Shown: positions 26,001 through 37,846 of the stretch, piece after piece | Numbering within the stretch: the stretch's first letter is position 1 | How the letters are laid out: each line of letters starts with the position of its first letter | Origin: Rotaria socialis | Taxonomy: Eukaryota > Rotifera > Eurotatoria > Philodinida > Philodinidae | Direction: 5' to 3' | DNA length: 64,000 bases | Assembly (NCBI GenBank): GCA_905331475.1 | Contig: CAJNYU010000033.1 | Location: forward strand, 236,353 to 300,352 | The notes under the pieces: generated by a model | Told to the model about the DNA's origin: nothing | Seen by the model: only the letters and a program-made list of their open reading frames with translations | Database searches by the model: none | Program-made: the position numbers and the translations under genes

Positions 26001-27936
26001 ATAACAAATCTTCGTCCAAATACAGATTATTCTATACGTATAATGGCAACGAATAGTTTGACAAATATCATTGGTCGTCCAAGTAATACAATTTTAATAC
26101 GAACATCGGAAAGTATTCCATCGTCATCGCCAAATAATGTGAATGTTGAATTAACATCATTGACTAGTCTCTCAATTCATTGGAATCCACCATTAGAAAC
26201 GGAACAAAATGGTCGTATTATTGCATATAAAGTTAATTGTCTAGGCTCAAATGAATCAACATCAATACGTTTATTAAATATAAGTTCTGATGCGAAAGGA
26301 TTAAATATAAAAAAGCTTATTGAAAATATGCAGTATTGTATTAGTATTGCAGCACGTACACGTGCTGGCTATGGACCTTATTCACAACCGATATGTGTTA
26401 CAATGAGTAAGATAACACTACACAACAATATATATTTTTATTTTCTATACTAATCCTATTTGATTCTAGATGTGGAATTTCTTAAATTAAATGTTAATTT
26501 AAATCAATATAATCTTAAACGTCGTTTCCGAGAAGCTGTTTCTCAACCATGGTGTGTGAAATAGATTGCTATCGATACATTTAATTATAGTATTTTTTGT
26601 TAAATTTTTACATAGGTTTTTCCCATTAATTATTATATCCAGTATACTTTTTATTTGTATTCTGTTGTATACTTGTTGGCTATGTTTTCATCGTTTAATG
26701 AATCAACGTCGTCATCGAATAAAATTTGGTAGTTCAAACTCGTCGACATCATCATCATCATCAAATCAATTTGTTGAAATGCCTATACAAAAAACATTAA
26801 GTAATGGTACACGTTATGATTTAATTAAAGATACTCCACCGCCATCATCATCAACAGCCTTGTGGACTGATACAATCGGAAGCGGCATACGTTTACCATG
26901 TTGTACCACTACAACTGCTTCAGGTAGTAGTCAAGGTGAACATGATTCGCATATAATGAATATTCATAAAAATCCAATGAACGTACTTATACAACAAACT
27001 AAACAACAACAACAACAACTTAATCCATATGCAACTACTGGAATATTTCAACATAATCATACACCATTACAAGCAACATCAACTTTATTACCAACTTATG
27101 TAAGTTGGAAACGTAAATTTTTATCATATTTTTTAAATTTCAATTTTTAGTCGGAATCAATATCAATACGTTCGCCACCATCATTGCCACCACATCACTT
27201 TCTATTAGATCAACAACAAAACCCATCAGTTCAATATCAACCTCCGTGGCTTGATCATCCAAATTCTTCATTACAATATCGTTCACAATCGCATACACCT
27301 TACCATCATCACCAGCAGCAACAACAACAACAGCAACATTATTGTATACATTGTACATCACAATCTCATCCACATACACCATCATCAATACGTACGATAG
27401 CACGTCCTATGCATAATATTCACCATCAAACTGCTAATAGTTCAAGTATGTTAAATAATGAAATTCGATGGCCAATTGAAACAGCAATGAACAGTTCACC
27501 ATTGTAAGTTTTTTTTTCATGGATTTTATATGATTTTAAAATTTATTTTATAGAGTAAAACGTCAATCACAATATGCTCCACCAGAACCACCTCCACAAT
27601 CATCCAATCCGATGATGATTAATTCATTAGGTGCCGGTAAGATTTGTATTTGATATAACTATTGTTTTTTTTTTTTATAGATTTCTAATAAATACTTCTC
27701 TTTTTTTAGAAACAATGACAACTTCATGGGCAAGTTCAACAGATGCTAGTAACCGTGAAAGTATATCATCATCAATAACAGACAAAAATGAACAGAGAAA
27801 ACGAATCCAGGAACATAGTCGTTCAAGCAGTGAAGGCTCATTATTTTCCGATTCGGATAATCAACAACACGAATTAAATAGTTCAGCATTAAATGATAAC
27901 GAAAGACGACCAACTTTTCTTATGCCAACTGTATGA
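23098..27936 (+). CDS. ROBO: Roundabout (Robo) axon-guidance receptor, complete
   Basis: Nine exons fit in phase: 23098-23143, 23208-23513, 23586-24645, 25388-26406, 26470-26551, 26616-27099, 27151-27503, 27554-27636, 27710-27936 (TGA), giving 1,219 residues. A short hydrophobic leader starts at MITFTDIFLIFYLTL. Five Ig domains follow with their Cys pairs (for example HCRAEAS...DAGNYYCLAEN and FSCQTKD...DVGIYKCIVTN). Then come three FN3 domains (starting PTQPLAVAINSNSIELAW, INIQETSVTIQW and NNVNVELTSLTSLSIHW) and one TM segment (PLIIISSILFICILLYTC). The tail carries NPYATT, like the tyrosine-containing CC0/CC1 region, a PPWLD segment, and a C-terminal TSWASSTDASNRES...SRSSSEGSLFSDSD block that matches the WGSASEEDN...SSSDGSFFTDADF stretch of vertebrate Robo. 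This 5 Ig + 3 FN3 + TM layout defines Robo, the Slit receptor. The tail is short for the family, and CC2/CC3 are not obvious. Poly(A) signal AATAAA at 28197. The ATG is chosen because exon 1 supplies the signal peptide. Confidence 0.93.
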
Positions 27937-29857
27937 ATATTTGAGTTGAACTTTCTTTTCTTCAAATCTAGTCATTCTTTTTCTCTTTCTTGTGTTTCTG
28001 TGCGCGTATGACTGATTTAGGTTAGTGGCCTATTTTTGTTTTCTATGTTTGTATTTCGTTCCTTTTCTTTTTTTAAATATCTAGCTGTCGTTCAGATGAT
28101 CTTTCTTTTTTTTTTCTCTGTTGTATAATTCAAGTGACAGTTTCAGGGATGCTTAATAGTGTGAAAAAACTATTGAATATTTCATATAATTGTGACAATA
28201 AAAATGATTTTAAGTATTAAGTAAAAAGTCGATCAGCCTTGTTTGAATATCCATTGTGCATATGAGACAATCGCATCCAAATGATGTAGAGTTATTCTAC
28301 TGATTTTCCGCCATAGAACTCTAATTGAATACTCGACGAAGGATTACCTGCAATTTTATGTCCTATTAGAAATTTTCTATTCTTACGAGATTCTATTGAT
28401 GGAAATATTATGAATCATTCGAAACGATTCCCTCGGTAGTTTCTCCGGCAAAACGAAAACGAGGGAATTTATATTTAGTATTTAGGAAGGATGCGATATT
28501 ATAAAAATTACATGTACAAGGTGAGATACAATTAGGATGGTCTCATGGTCGTTTCAAGGATAACAATTTTAGGTAATAAAAATACATATATTGTGTTCCT
28601 TAAAATCAGCGACTCATGGGAAATATATCTGATGGCCTTTTTTCTTATGTCAATTCTCGTACGTGTGCGATATGAGAGTGATTAATTAGGTTTCATCGCT
28701 ATTCTTCAATAAAAACATAAAAATGCGTATTTCATCAATGAAAGCAACAGCTCGAACGACTATCAATCAATCAAAATGCCATAGCTAAATTAATATTCAA
28801 AGAAGTTTTTGAAATCATAACTAGATAGTCCTCGATGAAATCAATCACGCTAATGATTTCATTACGATGTCTATGAATTCAGTTGGGTTGTTCAATATTA
28901 ACCATATGACGACAGCTACCATAGAAAGCTTCATAATGAATGAAAGAAAAATACACAATCAAATGCGTGCCAATAAAACACCATGAGACTGAATAACAAC
29001 AGCAGCCGGCATTTATAATAATAATAAATAAATAGAAGATTGAAGTCTCGATTATTTTCTCACACCCACACCCAAATTCTATAAATCACTAATCATATGA
29101 ATACTAATTCGGGACTTTATCAGATCTATTGAAGAAAATGAGTTTTCACTTGTGAAATAAATTGTTACATTTTTTAATTATATATTTCATATAACATTTG
29201 CCAACAGGAATAAACAATGACTAATCATTAGCATGAACAATACAATATTTTCAATATGGGAAAACAACGATTGATTCAATTTGATATCTTGTAGATAAGC
29301 AATTAGATTATGCAACACTTGATTAGTTCGAACGCTGCTACTATTGACCTATGCTTATGTTTATCATGTGCCATTTAAAACAGGCTCTTTTAATTTATTA
29401 TGCTCTTGAAATCCATACCATCATTGCTAAACGATGGCTATTGGCTGTTATGATAAAAAAAATGTCAAAGCAACGTTTTTGTCTGACAAATCAAATATGC
29501 CTAGATGTAGATTTACTTGAAATGAACGTCAATGACATTTATCACAAAGCAGTCTATTCAATCTGTTTTGACCTTTTTTTTTTACTAAATATATAATGAA
29601 CGCATGGGGGTGACTCTAAAGAATTAACGTCTTAATATACTACATATATATTTCGATAGTATTATAAAACAATTAACTAGAAAATTGTTATTAGACGATG
29701 TATCTTTTTCTTCTTTAAAATCTTGATAAATCGATTGAAATGCGGTACTTGGAAATCGACGATAAAAGCCGTATGTTTAAATTTAGCAGCTTTCAAAAGC
29801 AAAACTTTTTCTCTAGATGTCTTGATGAAATATTTTGAAAGTATCAACGTCGATTAT
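27937..29857. other. Robo 3' UTR and intergenic DNA up to the scaffold join
   Basis: AATAAA at 28197-28202 probably ends the Robo transcript. The rest is AT-rich with no credible gene. A short open frame at 29351-29596 has no recognisable motif. Confidence 0.6.
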
Positions 29858-29932
<75 letters not shown>

Positions 29933-29974
29933 NNNNNNNNNNNNNNNNNNNNNNNNNNNNNNNNNNNNNCCCCC
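29858..29974. other. Scaffold join: 75 G, 37 N, 5 C
   Basis: A pure G run at 29858-29932 leads into N at 29933-29969 and then CCCCC at 29970-29974. Poly-G on the left side and poly-C (its complement) on the right side are what read ends with two-colour no-signal G calls would leave on two contigs. This is probably an assembly artefact, so contiguity across it is not proven. Confidence 0.85.
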
Positions 29975-30330
29975 ATTTGAATATACAGTATGATTAACAT
30001 ACGATAATGTATCATAATACTATTGTTAGCAAGTGTATGCCTGAGTAGGCAAGAGTCACATCCACCTTTGAGAAATATTTATCTATTCACAATAATTTTT
30101 ACATCGAATACTCATCTATATGTCAAATAGAAATACGATGTCTTGTTGTTTTTAGTGATGTTTCTAATAAAGTAAATCTTTTGACTATAATTTATGGTAT
30201 ATTCCAGTTTATGGTTAATATTAATAAATTTAATTCTTATGCCTGTTGAAAACGAATGCTTTTTTTATTATTATATATTGCACATTTTATTAAGAATCAG
30301 TAAAAATCTTTAAAAGTTTTTTCACTTGTC
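29975..30330. other. Short spacer after the gap, 3' side of the DsbA-like gene
   Basis: AT-rich with no coding signal. TTTATT motifs near 30263 and 30285 could serve as poly(A) signals for the minus-strand gene. Confidence 0.5.
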
Positions 30331-31180
30331 TTAAGCGCATTTGTTTCCATTTTTCATATTAAAACAACGACAACCAACATTTGGAATACAATTTTCGCCA
30401 GCTAGACAACATTGAGTTTTATGTGGAGCATAAGTGCATTCCTTTTCATTCGGTGGACAATCTTTGACTGGAGTTGAAATTTTGTCGTTTGATCCTAAAA
30501 TTGGATCAATAACAGATTTCCAATCATTAAGTGACCATGTTGGATCGGCACTTATGAAGACACCATTAATAAAAAATGTCGGAGTACCAAGAACACCTAA
30601 GTAGCGAGAAAATGTTTAATTTTCTTAGTTTTATTGGAACTAAATTACCTCTTGAACAAGCATATTTCCATGAAACACGTGTTTCAAAATTAATATCATC
30701 CATGGCCATGCCTGCTAAAAATTTATCTTTTGTTACTAAACCAGTTGAAGCAACGAATGTAGCAAGTGAATCAACAACTTGTGGCATCGTCATTGATTGA
30801 GTTGCATCATTATACCAGGCCGCTTGATTTTCAAATACTTTAGTTGCATATTGAAAAATAGAGTCAAGATTTCGGCTGGTAGCATTAGCGATAACATGTA
30901 AACCTTGAGAAGCAACAAATGAATTCGTATGATAAGGAAGCGGAAATGTATGAATTCGAACATGAATTCGTGTGCCATATGCTTGAATTACTTGTAAAAC
31001 TGTTGGCCACGAAGCTTTGCAACCTGGGCAAAGTGGATCAAAAAACATTTCTACGACAACATGTGAATCAGCTGGTCCACCTACACCATATCCGTCTGGA
31101 CGTGATGGGATAGGTGCTTGTGCCGATGCAAAACTAACATGAACTGCAACAAATATTAAAGCAAAAGTTACTCGTTGCAT
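30331..31180 (-). CDS. Secreted DsbA-like thioredoxin-fold protein with Cys-rich tail
   Basis: Two exons on the minus strand, 31180-30649 and 30596-30331 (TAA), joined within a Gly codon across a 52-bp intron. A signal peptide begins the protein (MQRVTFALIFVAVHVSFASA). The redox motif CPGC sits in MFFDPLCPGCKASWPTVLQ, a helical insertion follows (SFVASQGLHVIANA), and the cis-Pro segment is GTPTFFINGVF. This order is that of the DsbA/Thioredoxin_4 group. After the fold comes a compact Cys-rich tail with about eight Cys (CPPNEKECTYAPHKTQCC then CIPNVGCRC), perhaps an extra disulfide-bonded module. An upstream in-frame extension exists, but the ATG at 31178-31180 is preferred because it starts the signal peptide. 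The likely role is thiol-disulfide exchange in the secretory pathway or outside the cell; the substrate is unknown. Confidence 0.88.
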
Positions 31181-32262
31181 GATTTTTTTTCTTTTTTGAT
31201 ATAATATATAACACGGTGTGCTAGAAGATGTGTCTTTGTCTAGTTTATATATCCCAAAGATAAGGTAAGCATAGAGTAATATATGTCGTGTAATCATCAT
31301 GACTAGCAAGAGATAACTTTTCTTATCATGTTAACAATAAGTTGCTTAAAAACGAAATCTGGCTTGCATTTCATCATGGCAGTTGAACTGGATAATTTGA
31401 ATTGTTTGCTATAAAAAATAGCTGCCATTTCTATTTGACTTTTGTTTTTTTTCTAAATTCAGAAAAGATTTAGTAAATCTCTTCAGATATTAATAAAATC
31501 TCAAATTGTATTTTCATTTTGTTATATTTTTTCAAAAGTAAGAGAATTGCGTTTTTCTTGTCGTTACGATTTTTACGGTCCATGACAACATATTCTAGAA
31601 TGTCAGATAAACACGAATGATTATTTACTCCACGATTATAATTTAATCTTTCGTCGAAATCAAACTATGAAAAAATACTAAAAGATTCTATGTTTTTTTT
31701 TTGACATCAAAATAAATGATGCCACAAGATTGCAGGCATACTCATAATAGTAATTTTAAAACATGTGATCTATTTTACAAGCACATCTATTGATCGCTAA
31801 TGCACAGACTATTGAACTTAAACAATTTACAGAATTATTTCAAGTTTTAGCTAGAAAAAGGTGGTTTCATATTAATTTCACTCACTACATTACCATTTAA
31901 TCATGAATAAAATTTTAAAAAAATGTTTACTTTCGGTATATTGCTATCTAACGGTGAAAAATCGGTTTGATATATTAAAAATTCAATGCAATGACGCAGA
32001 TGAACGAGTATCCGTAAATATCTTACATGTATGTTTTATGACTAAGTCTTATTGGTCACCAAACTGTGTCAATCTTTATGTGCGCACAATGTTATTTATC
32101 TCTCTTTACTCATTTTATTATTATTATCAGCATATGGAGCTTGTTAACTTTTTTTCCATTGAAGATATAAATAATGTATCGTTAAATTTTTACTGTTTCA
32201 ATAAAGAATCAACGATTTCCTATAAGAATATTTCAGTTAACGATCAACTATTTTTCTCTGAA
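31181..32262. other. Divergent spacer between DsbA-like and Cys-rich protein genes
   Basis: About 1.1 kb of AT-rich DNA that should hold both promoters. An open frame extends upstream of the next gene from 31903, but its composition is not protein-like before the signal peptide at 32263. Confidence 0.5.
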
Positions 32263-33107
32263 ATGAATACTAAAATTATAATATTGGTCTTCTGCTCGAG
32301 TTTTATAAATATTATTTATACAACAGAAATAAAAGCAAATAAAACACTTGAAAGTCTATGCGACACAGTGTCTACCAATAACAGTCTTCAGTACAAAAGC
32401 AATCAAAGAAGAGATACTATCATCGAACAAGAATCATCCCGTTCAAAAGTGGATGATCAATATATTGTAGAAGAACAACATGAATCTAGCAATGGTAAGC
32501 AGTCAAAATTTCTTCGATGATTTCAATTGATTCGTTTCAATAAATATCTATATAATTTGTTTTCACTATTGATTTAGAAAATGTTCACCAAAGCAATAGC
32601 AACTTGGGTAAAGTTATAAGACTTCCTGGTAGAACCATTCGTAATGGTAGAGGGATCCGTGGCAGTAGTAGTAATAACGGAGGTGTAAACCGTCCAACTA
32701 CTTCTGTTATACGATTTCGTAATACTCGTACAGGTGCATCGATTTCTCGTCCAAATGGATGGTTATGGAGTCGATCTCGATTGGTATTTCTTCCATTGGC
32801 TACACTATATTTTCATCGTTCTCGCTCAGCAAGTAATAGATACACAACACCACCTTCTACGCCACTCACTTATTATTATTGTACATCGAACGATGGTTCT
32901 GTTGAAATTCAATGTAGTTCTATGTATGGTGATACATTATGTTGTGAAGATCAAACAAGTCAACAGCCATTTTGTTGTGGCGGTGATATTCCAGATGATT
33001 TTGTCGAAGATCCAAATGGAGCAACGCGAAGACTAGCAAAAATATTTTACACCCTTACGGCGATAACTTTGTGTATCCATTTGTTTCTAAGACGTCTTCG
33101 TCAATAA
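32263..33107 (+). CDS. Unrecognised secreted/membrane protein with CC-rich module
   Basis: Two exons, 32263-32494 and 32578-33107 (TAA), give 253 residues. The start is set at MNTKIIILVFCSSFINIIYT because it forms a signal peptide. A polar acidic stretch follows, then a basic G/R/N-rich stretch (LPGRTIRNGRGIRGSSSNNG). Next is a Cys module with the order YYYC-x9-C-x6-LCCED-x6-PFCCGG, and finally a C-terminal hydrophobic helix (IFYTLTAITLCIHLFL) followed by basic RRLRQ. The Cys module recalls small extracellular modules of invertebrate membrane proteins such as the nematode CX type, but I cannot assign it. The likely topology is type I, with the Cys module outside and a very short basic tail inside. 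Several AATAAA motifs follow at 33186-33228. Confidence 0.72.
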
Positions 33108-34102
33108 CTCTTATTTATGGCTATTGTTCTTATGGCAAAATTTCATTACAGATGAATATATCGAACAAAATTCTAAATTTTTATAAAATAAAAATAAACT
33201 GTCTGCTATTGATTTCCATTCAATAAAAAGAAACATTCTAAAGTTTTTATTTTGATAGATATTGATCACAAAAATTAATTTAACAAATGAAGCAACTATA
33301 TGCAGTATATAATAACAATAGAATTCCTAGCAATTGAAAACAAAACTATAATGTTTTAGCACTATGATTGAATTTAAAATAGTTCAAATATGATTAAAAT
33401 TTTTCAAAATATCGAGATGTCTAATTTCCGAAAGAATAAATGACTGCATGGTTGAAATCAACGATGGTCATTGGTATTGTCGCGAATTGACACCGTCATG
33501 ATATAATCAATACAGTACGTGTCAGCGGATAAAGTTGGAGATTTCGATAAGGCTCACCTGTTTGTTTTTTTAAACTTAAGTCAGCACAACAATAATAATA
33601 GAGGCAGATTATTGGAGATAAATCCAAAAAAGAAAACAAAAACCGAAGGAATGTTAGCATGACAAATAAAAACAGGATAAATCACAGTATAAAAGCTGCT
33701 AAATTCAATCAGATTTTTTTTTCTAAAGGTGAAGTATTCTTACAAACGAGCTATCGCCTACTTCACCCTTTCTGCTTGGACCATTTGCGTAAGGAATGAA
33801 ATTGAAATGACTAATTACCTGTTTAAATAGAATTTTCTTTTTTTTACATGCATGTTTTTTCAGATTACGTTTCACATACTAGATGTTTGCCTGCATGATT
33901 GCATCTTTTCCAATTTCGATAACGAAAAGGAGATCATAACGAGCGGAGTGCATCGAATCAAAGTGCAAACACCCGTCAGGCGTTCATATTATTATGGCAG
34001 CTCTGAAAAAGATTCGGTAGTAAACTAGAGTTTGAGTTGTGCAATATCTCTTCCATTTTTCTGCTATAACTATTTTCTTTGTACTCCATAATTCACAACC
34101 AT
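33108..34102. other. Intergenic, including duplicated 5' flank of the RING-vWA pseudogene
   Basis: No gene was found. From about 34036 (GTTGTGCAATATCTCTTCC) the sequence matches the region upstream of the intact paralogue (from 37749), so the duplicated segment includes promoter-proximal DNA. Confidence 0.6.
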
Positions 34103-36150
34103 ATGGCTATGGCGAATTATTCTCAAACGTCAAATACTCTAGAAGAATGTTCAATATGTTTAAGTCCATTAGCTCAACAAAGTATAGATGTATAAACAAC
34201 AACATGCCAACATAAGTTTCATTTTCAATGTTTGATCAAGAATATCCAAGCTCGAAATAATGTGTGTCCCTTATGCCGAACACGACTCGACTCATTAGTA
34301 GATATTTTGAATGGACCAGTAACGGCTACTGGTTCAGTACTTACTCAAAACATTCCAACACCAATATTAACACGGACGCTAATCCCACTAACAGTACGAA
34401 AAACAGGTATTTGGGCGAAATTAACAAAGCCAATAACAAATGCATTTAAACGTGGTTCAAACAAGAATGCTTGCACATGCTGTCGTGATTACAGAGCATT
34501 TCCATCGCTTGTAAGTCATGACGAAGAGAGAAACAGTTTATTTTTCAATTTATTTTCATTTAGAACTTTTCTGATTTCTCTTTATCACAAGATTCAATCG
34601 ATGAAGAAGATGTTTGTTACAGCTCTATTCAATCGTATCACTGCTGGCCGACAGCAATGCATCGAAGGCCACACTAAATTTCCTTCGATTACTGCACGCA
34701 CTGAATTAGAATTCGGTGGTCAAGAATCACCAAAACAATCAAACATTTATGGAATGGTTACACTAAATGCTCCATCAATACGTTCGAATGAAGCAAGCGA
34801 GAAGCAACTCGATGAATTGCATATTCCTGTCGACCTCATTTCCGTTGTTGATCAAAGTGGTTCAATGCAAGGCAAAAGAATAGCTTTACTGAAAGAAACA
34901 TTGAATTATATTGTTGATCGGATGGGTCCATTAGATCGATTGGCTATTGTTTCGTTCGATACTACAGCGTTTGACCTTTCGCAAGATCTGGAATTAATGA
35001 CCACAGAAAAATAAGTATTTTATTCTATTCTAAATATAATTTTAATAAGCAAGTTCTTCGTTTTTTTTAAAGCAAAGAAACTCTTCAAAATGCAATCTGG
35101 TATCATATTCAAACAGGTGGCGATAAGTCTATGGATAGTGGTCTTGAAATGGCAATTAAATTGTTAAGAAATCGGCAAGCTACGAATCCATCAGGTGCTT
35201 TGCTTGTTCTAACTGATGGTCAAGATTGTCAACGTCATGATTATTCAAATTTGATGGAACAACTGTCAGAAGGTGTTGTTTGTCACACATTTGGTTATGG
35301 ATCTGACCATAATGCTGCTCTACTTTCTCAAATAGTTGAACAAGGTCATGGAGGTACTTTCACATATATTGACCAAGTCGATGGAGTTGGTCATGCATTT
35401 GCTACTGTAGTTGATGAACTATTTATATGTATTGGAAAACAGTTAAGGATTCAATTGGAGTTTAATGGTGATTATACAATTACTCATGCTCATACAACTT
35501 ACTCGTATGAACCAAACAGTTACCTTCTCGTCAAATAACATTTAATATATGACGCATCTTAATACTGATGAAATTCGAAGCATCTTTTTTCAATTACATG
35601 TACCAAAACTGAATACATCAGACAAAATCAATTCATATCATCATACTATCGGTAATCTATCGAGTATTTTAGTATAAGGAAAAAATGCAGCTTCATCATC
35701 GAATTTCATTTTAGGTCATGTATCTCTTGAATATACTGATGCTAATACGAGTCAGACCATCCGTACGGAACCTGTTCCGATCAAGTAGATCCTCAATTAT
35801 CACTTATTCAAGTCAACTATGAACTTGATATTCAACGTAATCGAATCGAAACAAGTGAAGTATTGAAACGAGCAGTGGTAGAAACTGATTATGAACGTGC
35901 GCGTCAGATGATCAACGTGCAACTGGCAAAAATTAGCTCATCAATTTCAGCTGCAAATCCGTTATGCCAACAATTGATGTGGGATTTAGAATTCCAATAT
36001 CCAAGTCAAATAGAATCTTCAATATCATTGGCAACCGTGCACATGCAGCACGAGCAAAAACATAACAGCCATGCAACTACTACTACAATTAGTGAAGCAT
36101 GTAAGATGTCATCGAATCGAGGACGTTCTCGAAGTAACTATCTTTTTTGA
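34103..36150 (+). pseudogene. RING-vWA protein pseudogene (tandem copy of 37847-39929)
   Basis: This segment aligns along its length with the intact paralogue downstream, including exon borders. The breaks visible are: a TAA at 34193-34195 inside the RING (TAT in the intact copy); the donor after the second exon reads ATAAGT at 35011 where the intact copy has GTAAGT; a 1-nt loss near 35518 shifts the frame after YSYEP; and a deletion of roughly 20 nt near 35780 leads to TAG in the C-terminal exon. Second- and third-exon segments remain open (vWA segment VDLISVVDQSGSMQGKRIAL), so partial transcripts are possible. The many silent-looking differences from the intact copy suggest the duplication is not very recent. 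Confidence 0.88.
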
Positions 36151-36482
36151 GTTCAATAATAAAGACTCTTTTTGTTAAATGAAATTTCAATGTTGAATTT
36201 AAAAGAAACTTTTTTTATTTCTTTCTCCAAGTTATTTTTTTCCAATCATTCTGGCCGATGATTAATGAGTGTGCTGGGAAAAAGCCGAAAGGAAAAATGT
36301 CGAAATGTACATATTAATGTGGAAAAATCTCGAAAGTGAAAAATAAAAAACAATGATGCCTCAAGTATGTGGCGATTGTAACCATATATACTTCATTGTT
36401 TTTTCTTATAATTTTACTAGTGTAGAATTTTAGTCAGTATTGATAGGGATGACTAACTATTGATACAAGTAAAATAGAGGAG

Positions 36483-36692
36483 TTGAATAAAGTAACAACA
36501 ACTAATAAGTATTGGATATGTACTATGAATTATTGTGCAGCTAAAGTGCATACTGATTCAAATAATCGATTGATGAAAACTGTTTGCAATCATAGTCATC
36601 TTCCAAGAAAAGAAAAACTTGAGGTTCACGAAGCTCGTGAACAAATGACATATTTAAAAAGAATTTTTATCACCCTTAACATTTCAGCTTAA
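36483..36692 (+). pseudogene. FLYWCH-type zinc-finger fragment
   Basis: The open frame contains KYWICTMNYCAAKVHTDSNN then TVCNHSHLP, matching the second half of a FLYWCH finger (Y-W-x-C, C-x-A-K/R-x-H-T, C/G-x-H-x-H). The first half (FLYWCH itself) is absent, and stop codons lie just upstream (TAG and TGA around 36475-36485). FLYWCH domains often occur in proteins derived from or linked to MULE-type transposases. No transposase follows, so this is probably a broken exon. Confidence 0.6.
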
Positions 36693-37846
36693 TTTCATAC
36701 AAAAAACGTACACTATATTATTTACAATTCTTTAAAATATTAACTGGCAATGTTTCATGTCGATATAATTTTTTCGACATTTGTCCTTTCGATAATTTTT
36801 CCTCTTCCTTCGTTCAACATTTCTACTTTCGGCATTATGACGACCAACCGATTAATGTCACAATACCTGTTCAGTCTTTTTTTGCTACTTATGCTGGAGT
36901 ATACAATATTTCGAAATACCACTGACATAAGTCAGAGTATTATCACCCAGTGAGCAGACATCATTTTTTCGATACAACGAAATCTTATATCGGTATATTT
37001 TAACTAAAGTGCAAAACTTGTTCTCGAAAGATGACTCGTGAATTCTTCTACAGGAATGCTTAAGTACATTCGAGCTTGAATGCAGATGCGAAAAATCTGA
37101 CGACGAGAATAATCAGTTTCCAGAATGTTTAACATTCGACAGTGATTTTTCCTTTCAACACTTAAATTATCTGCTATGATTCTATTAACTGAAAAAGTAA
37201 AATACTAACTTTTTCCTCGCAGTGAACGTTGCTTTTGCACGCGATGCTAGACAAATTCTCAATTCATTAAGTATCATGACTCACTTGCTATTAAAACTTC
37301 TAGGAGGTGATCCGAAACGATCCAAGCGCAAATTATCTCACTAGTTTTATTCCAAAGCGAAGCATTCTGAGATTTACAAGTTTGACTACACTTCACTATT
37401 TGTTTGGTTTTTGAATAACAAGTAAAATCGACTCAAAAGATGCATTGGCTGTTGACGTTTGTAGACATTTTTATTGCTAAGAAGGGAATTTTTTTCTCAA
37501 AAACAAAACAAAATATCTGATACTGTATATTACCAAGGGAATATGTTTTCCATGAAAGACTGACTTTAGCTTCTTAACAGCTGCAAAATATCTAACAATC
37601 GCCTCAGATACTAGATGTTTAACTTCGTGTCTAATGAGCAAACAGCAATTACAATCGACTGATTGAATCCATTAAACTGCAGACAACTATTTTATTTTTA
37701 TATTGCCACGACAACGCTGCATGCCATACTATTATGACGTGGTATGTGGGTTGTGCAATATCTCTTCCGTTTTTTCTGTCACATAAAATGCTGCATTTGT
37801 GAATTTTTTGCAACTATTTTTTTTGTACCCCATAATTCACAACCAC
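36693..37846. other. Intergenic, with duplicated 5' flank of the intact RING-vWA gene
   Basis: AT-rich with no gene seen. The last 100 bp or so match the upstream flank of the pseudogene copy (GTTGTGCAATATCTCTTCC at 37749), with an extra 30-40 bp inserted around 37782-37815. Confidence 0.55.

Noticed and set aside
29723..29980. Open frame with poly-glycine
   Set aside because: It is produced by the poly-G artefact at the scaffold join.
31903..32262. 120-residue N-terminal extension of the Cys-rich protein
   Set aside because: The segment is unlike a protein domain and would bury a clear signal peptide at 32263.
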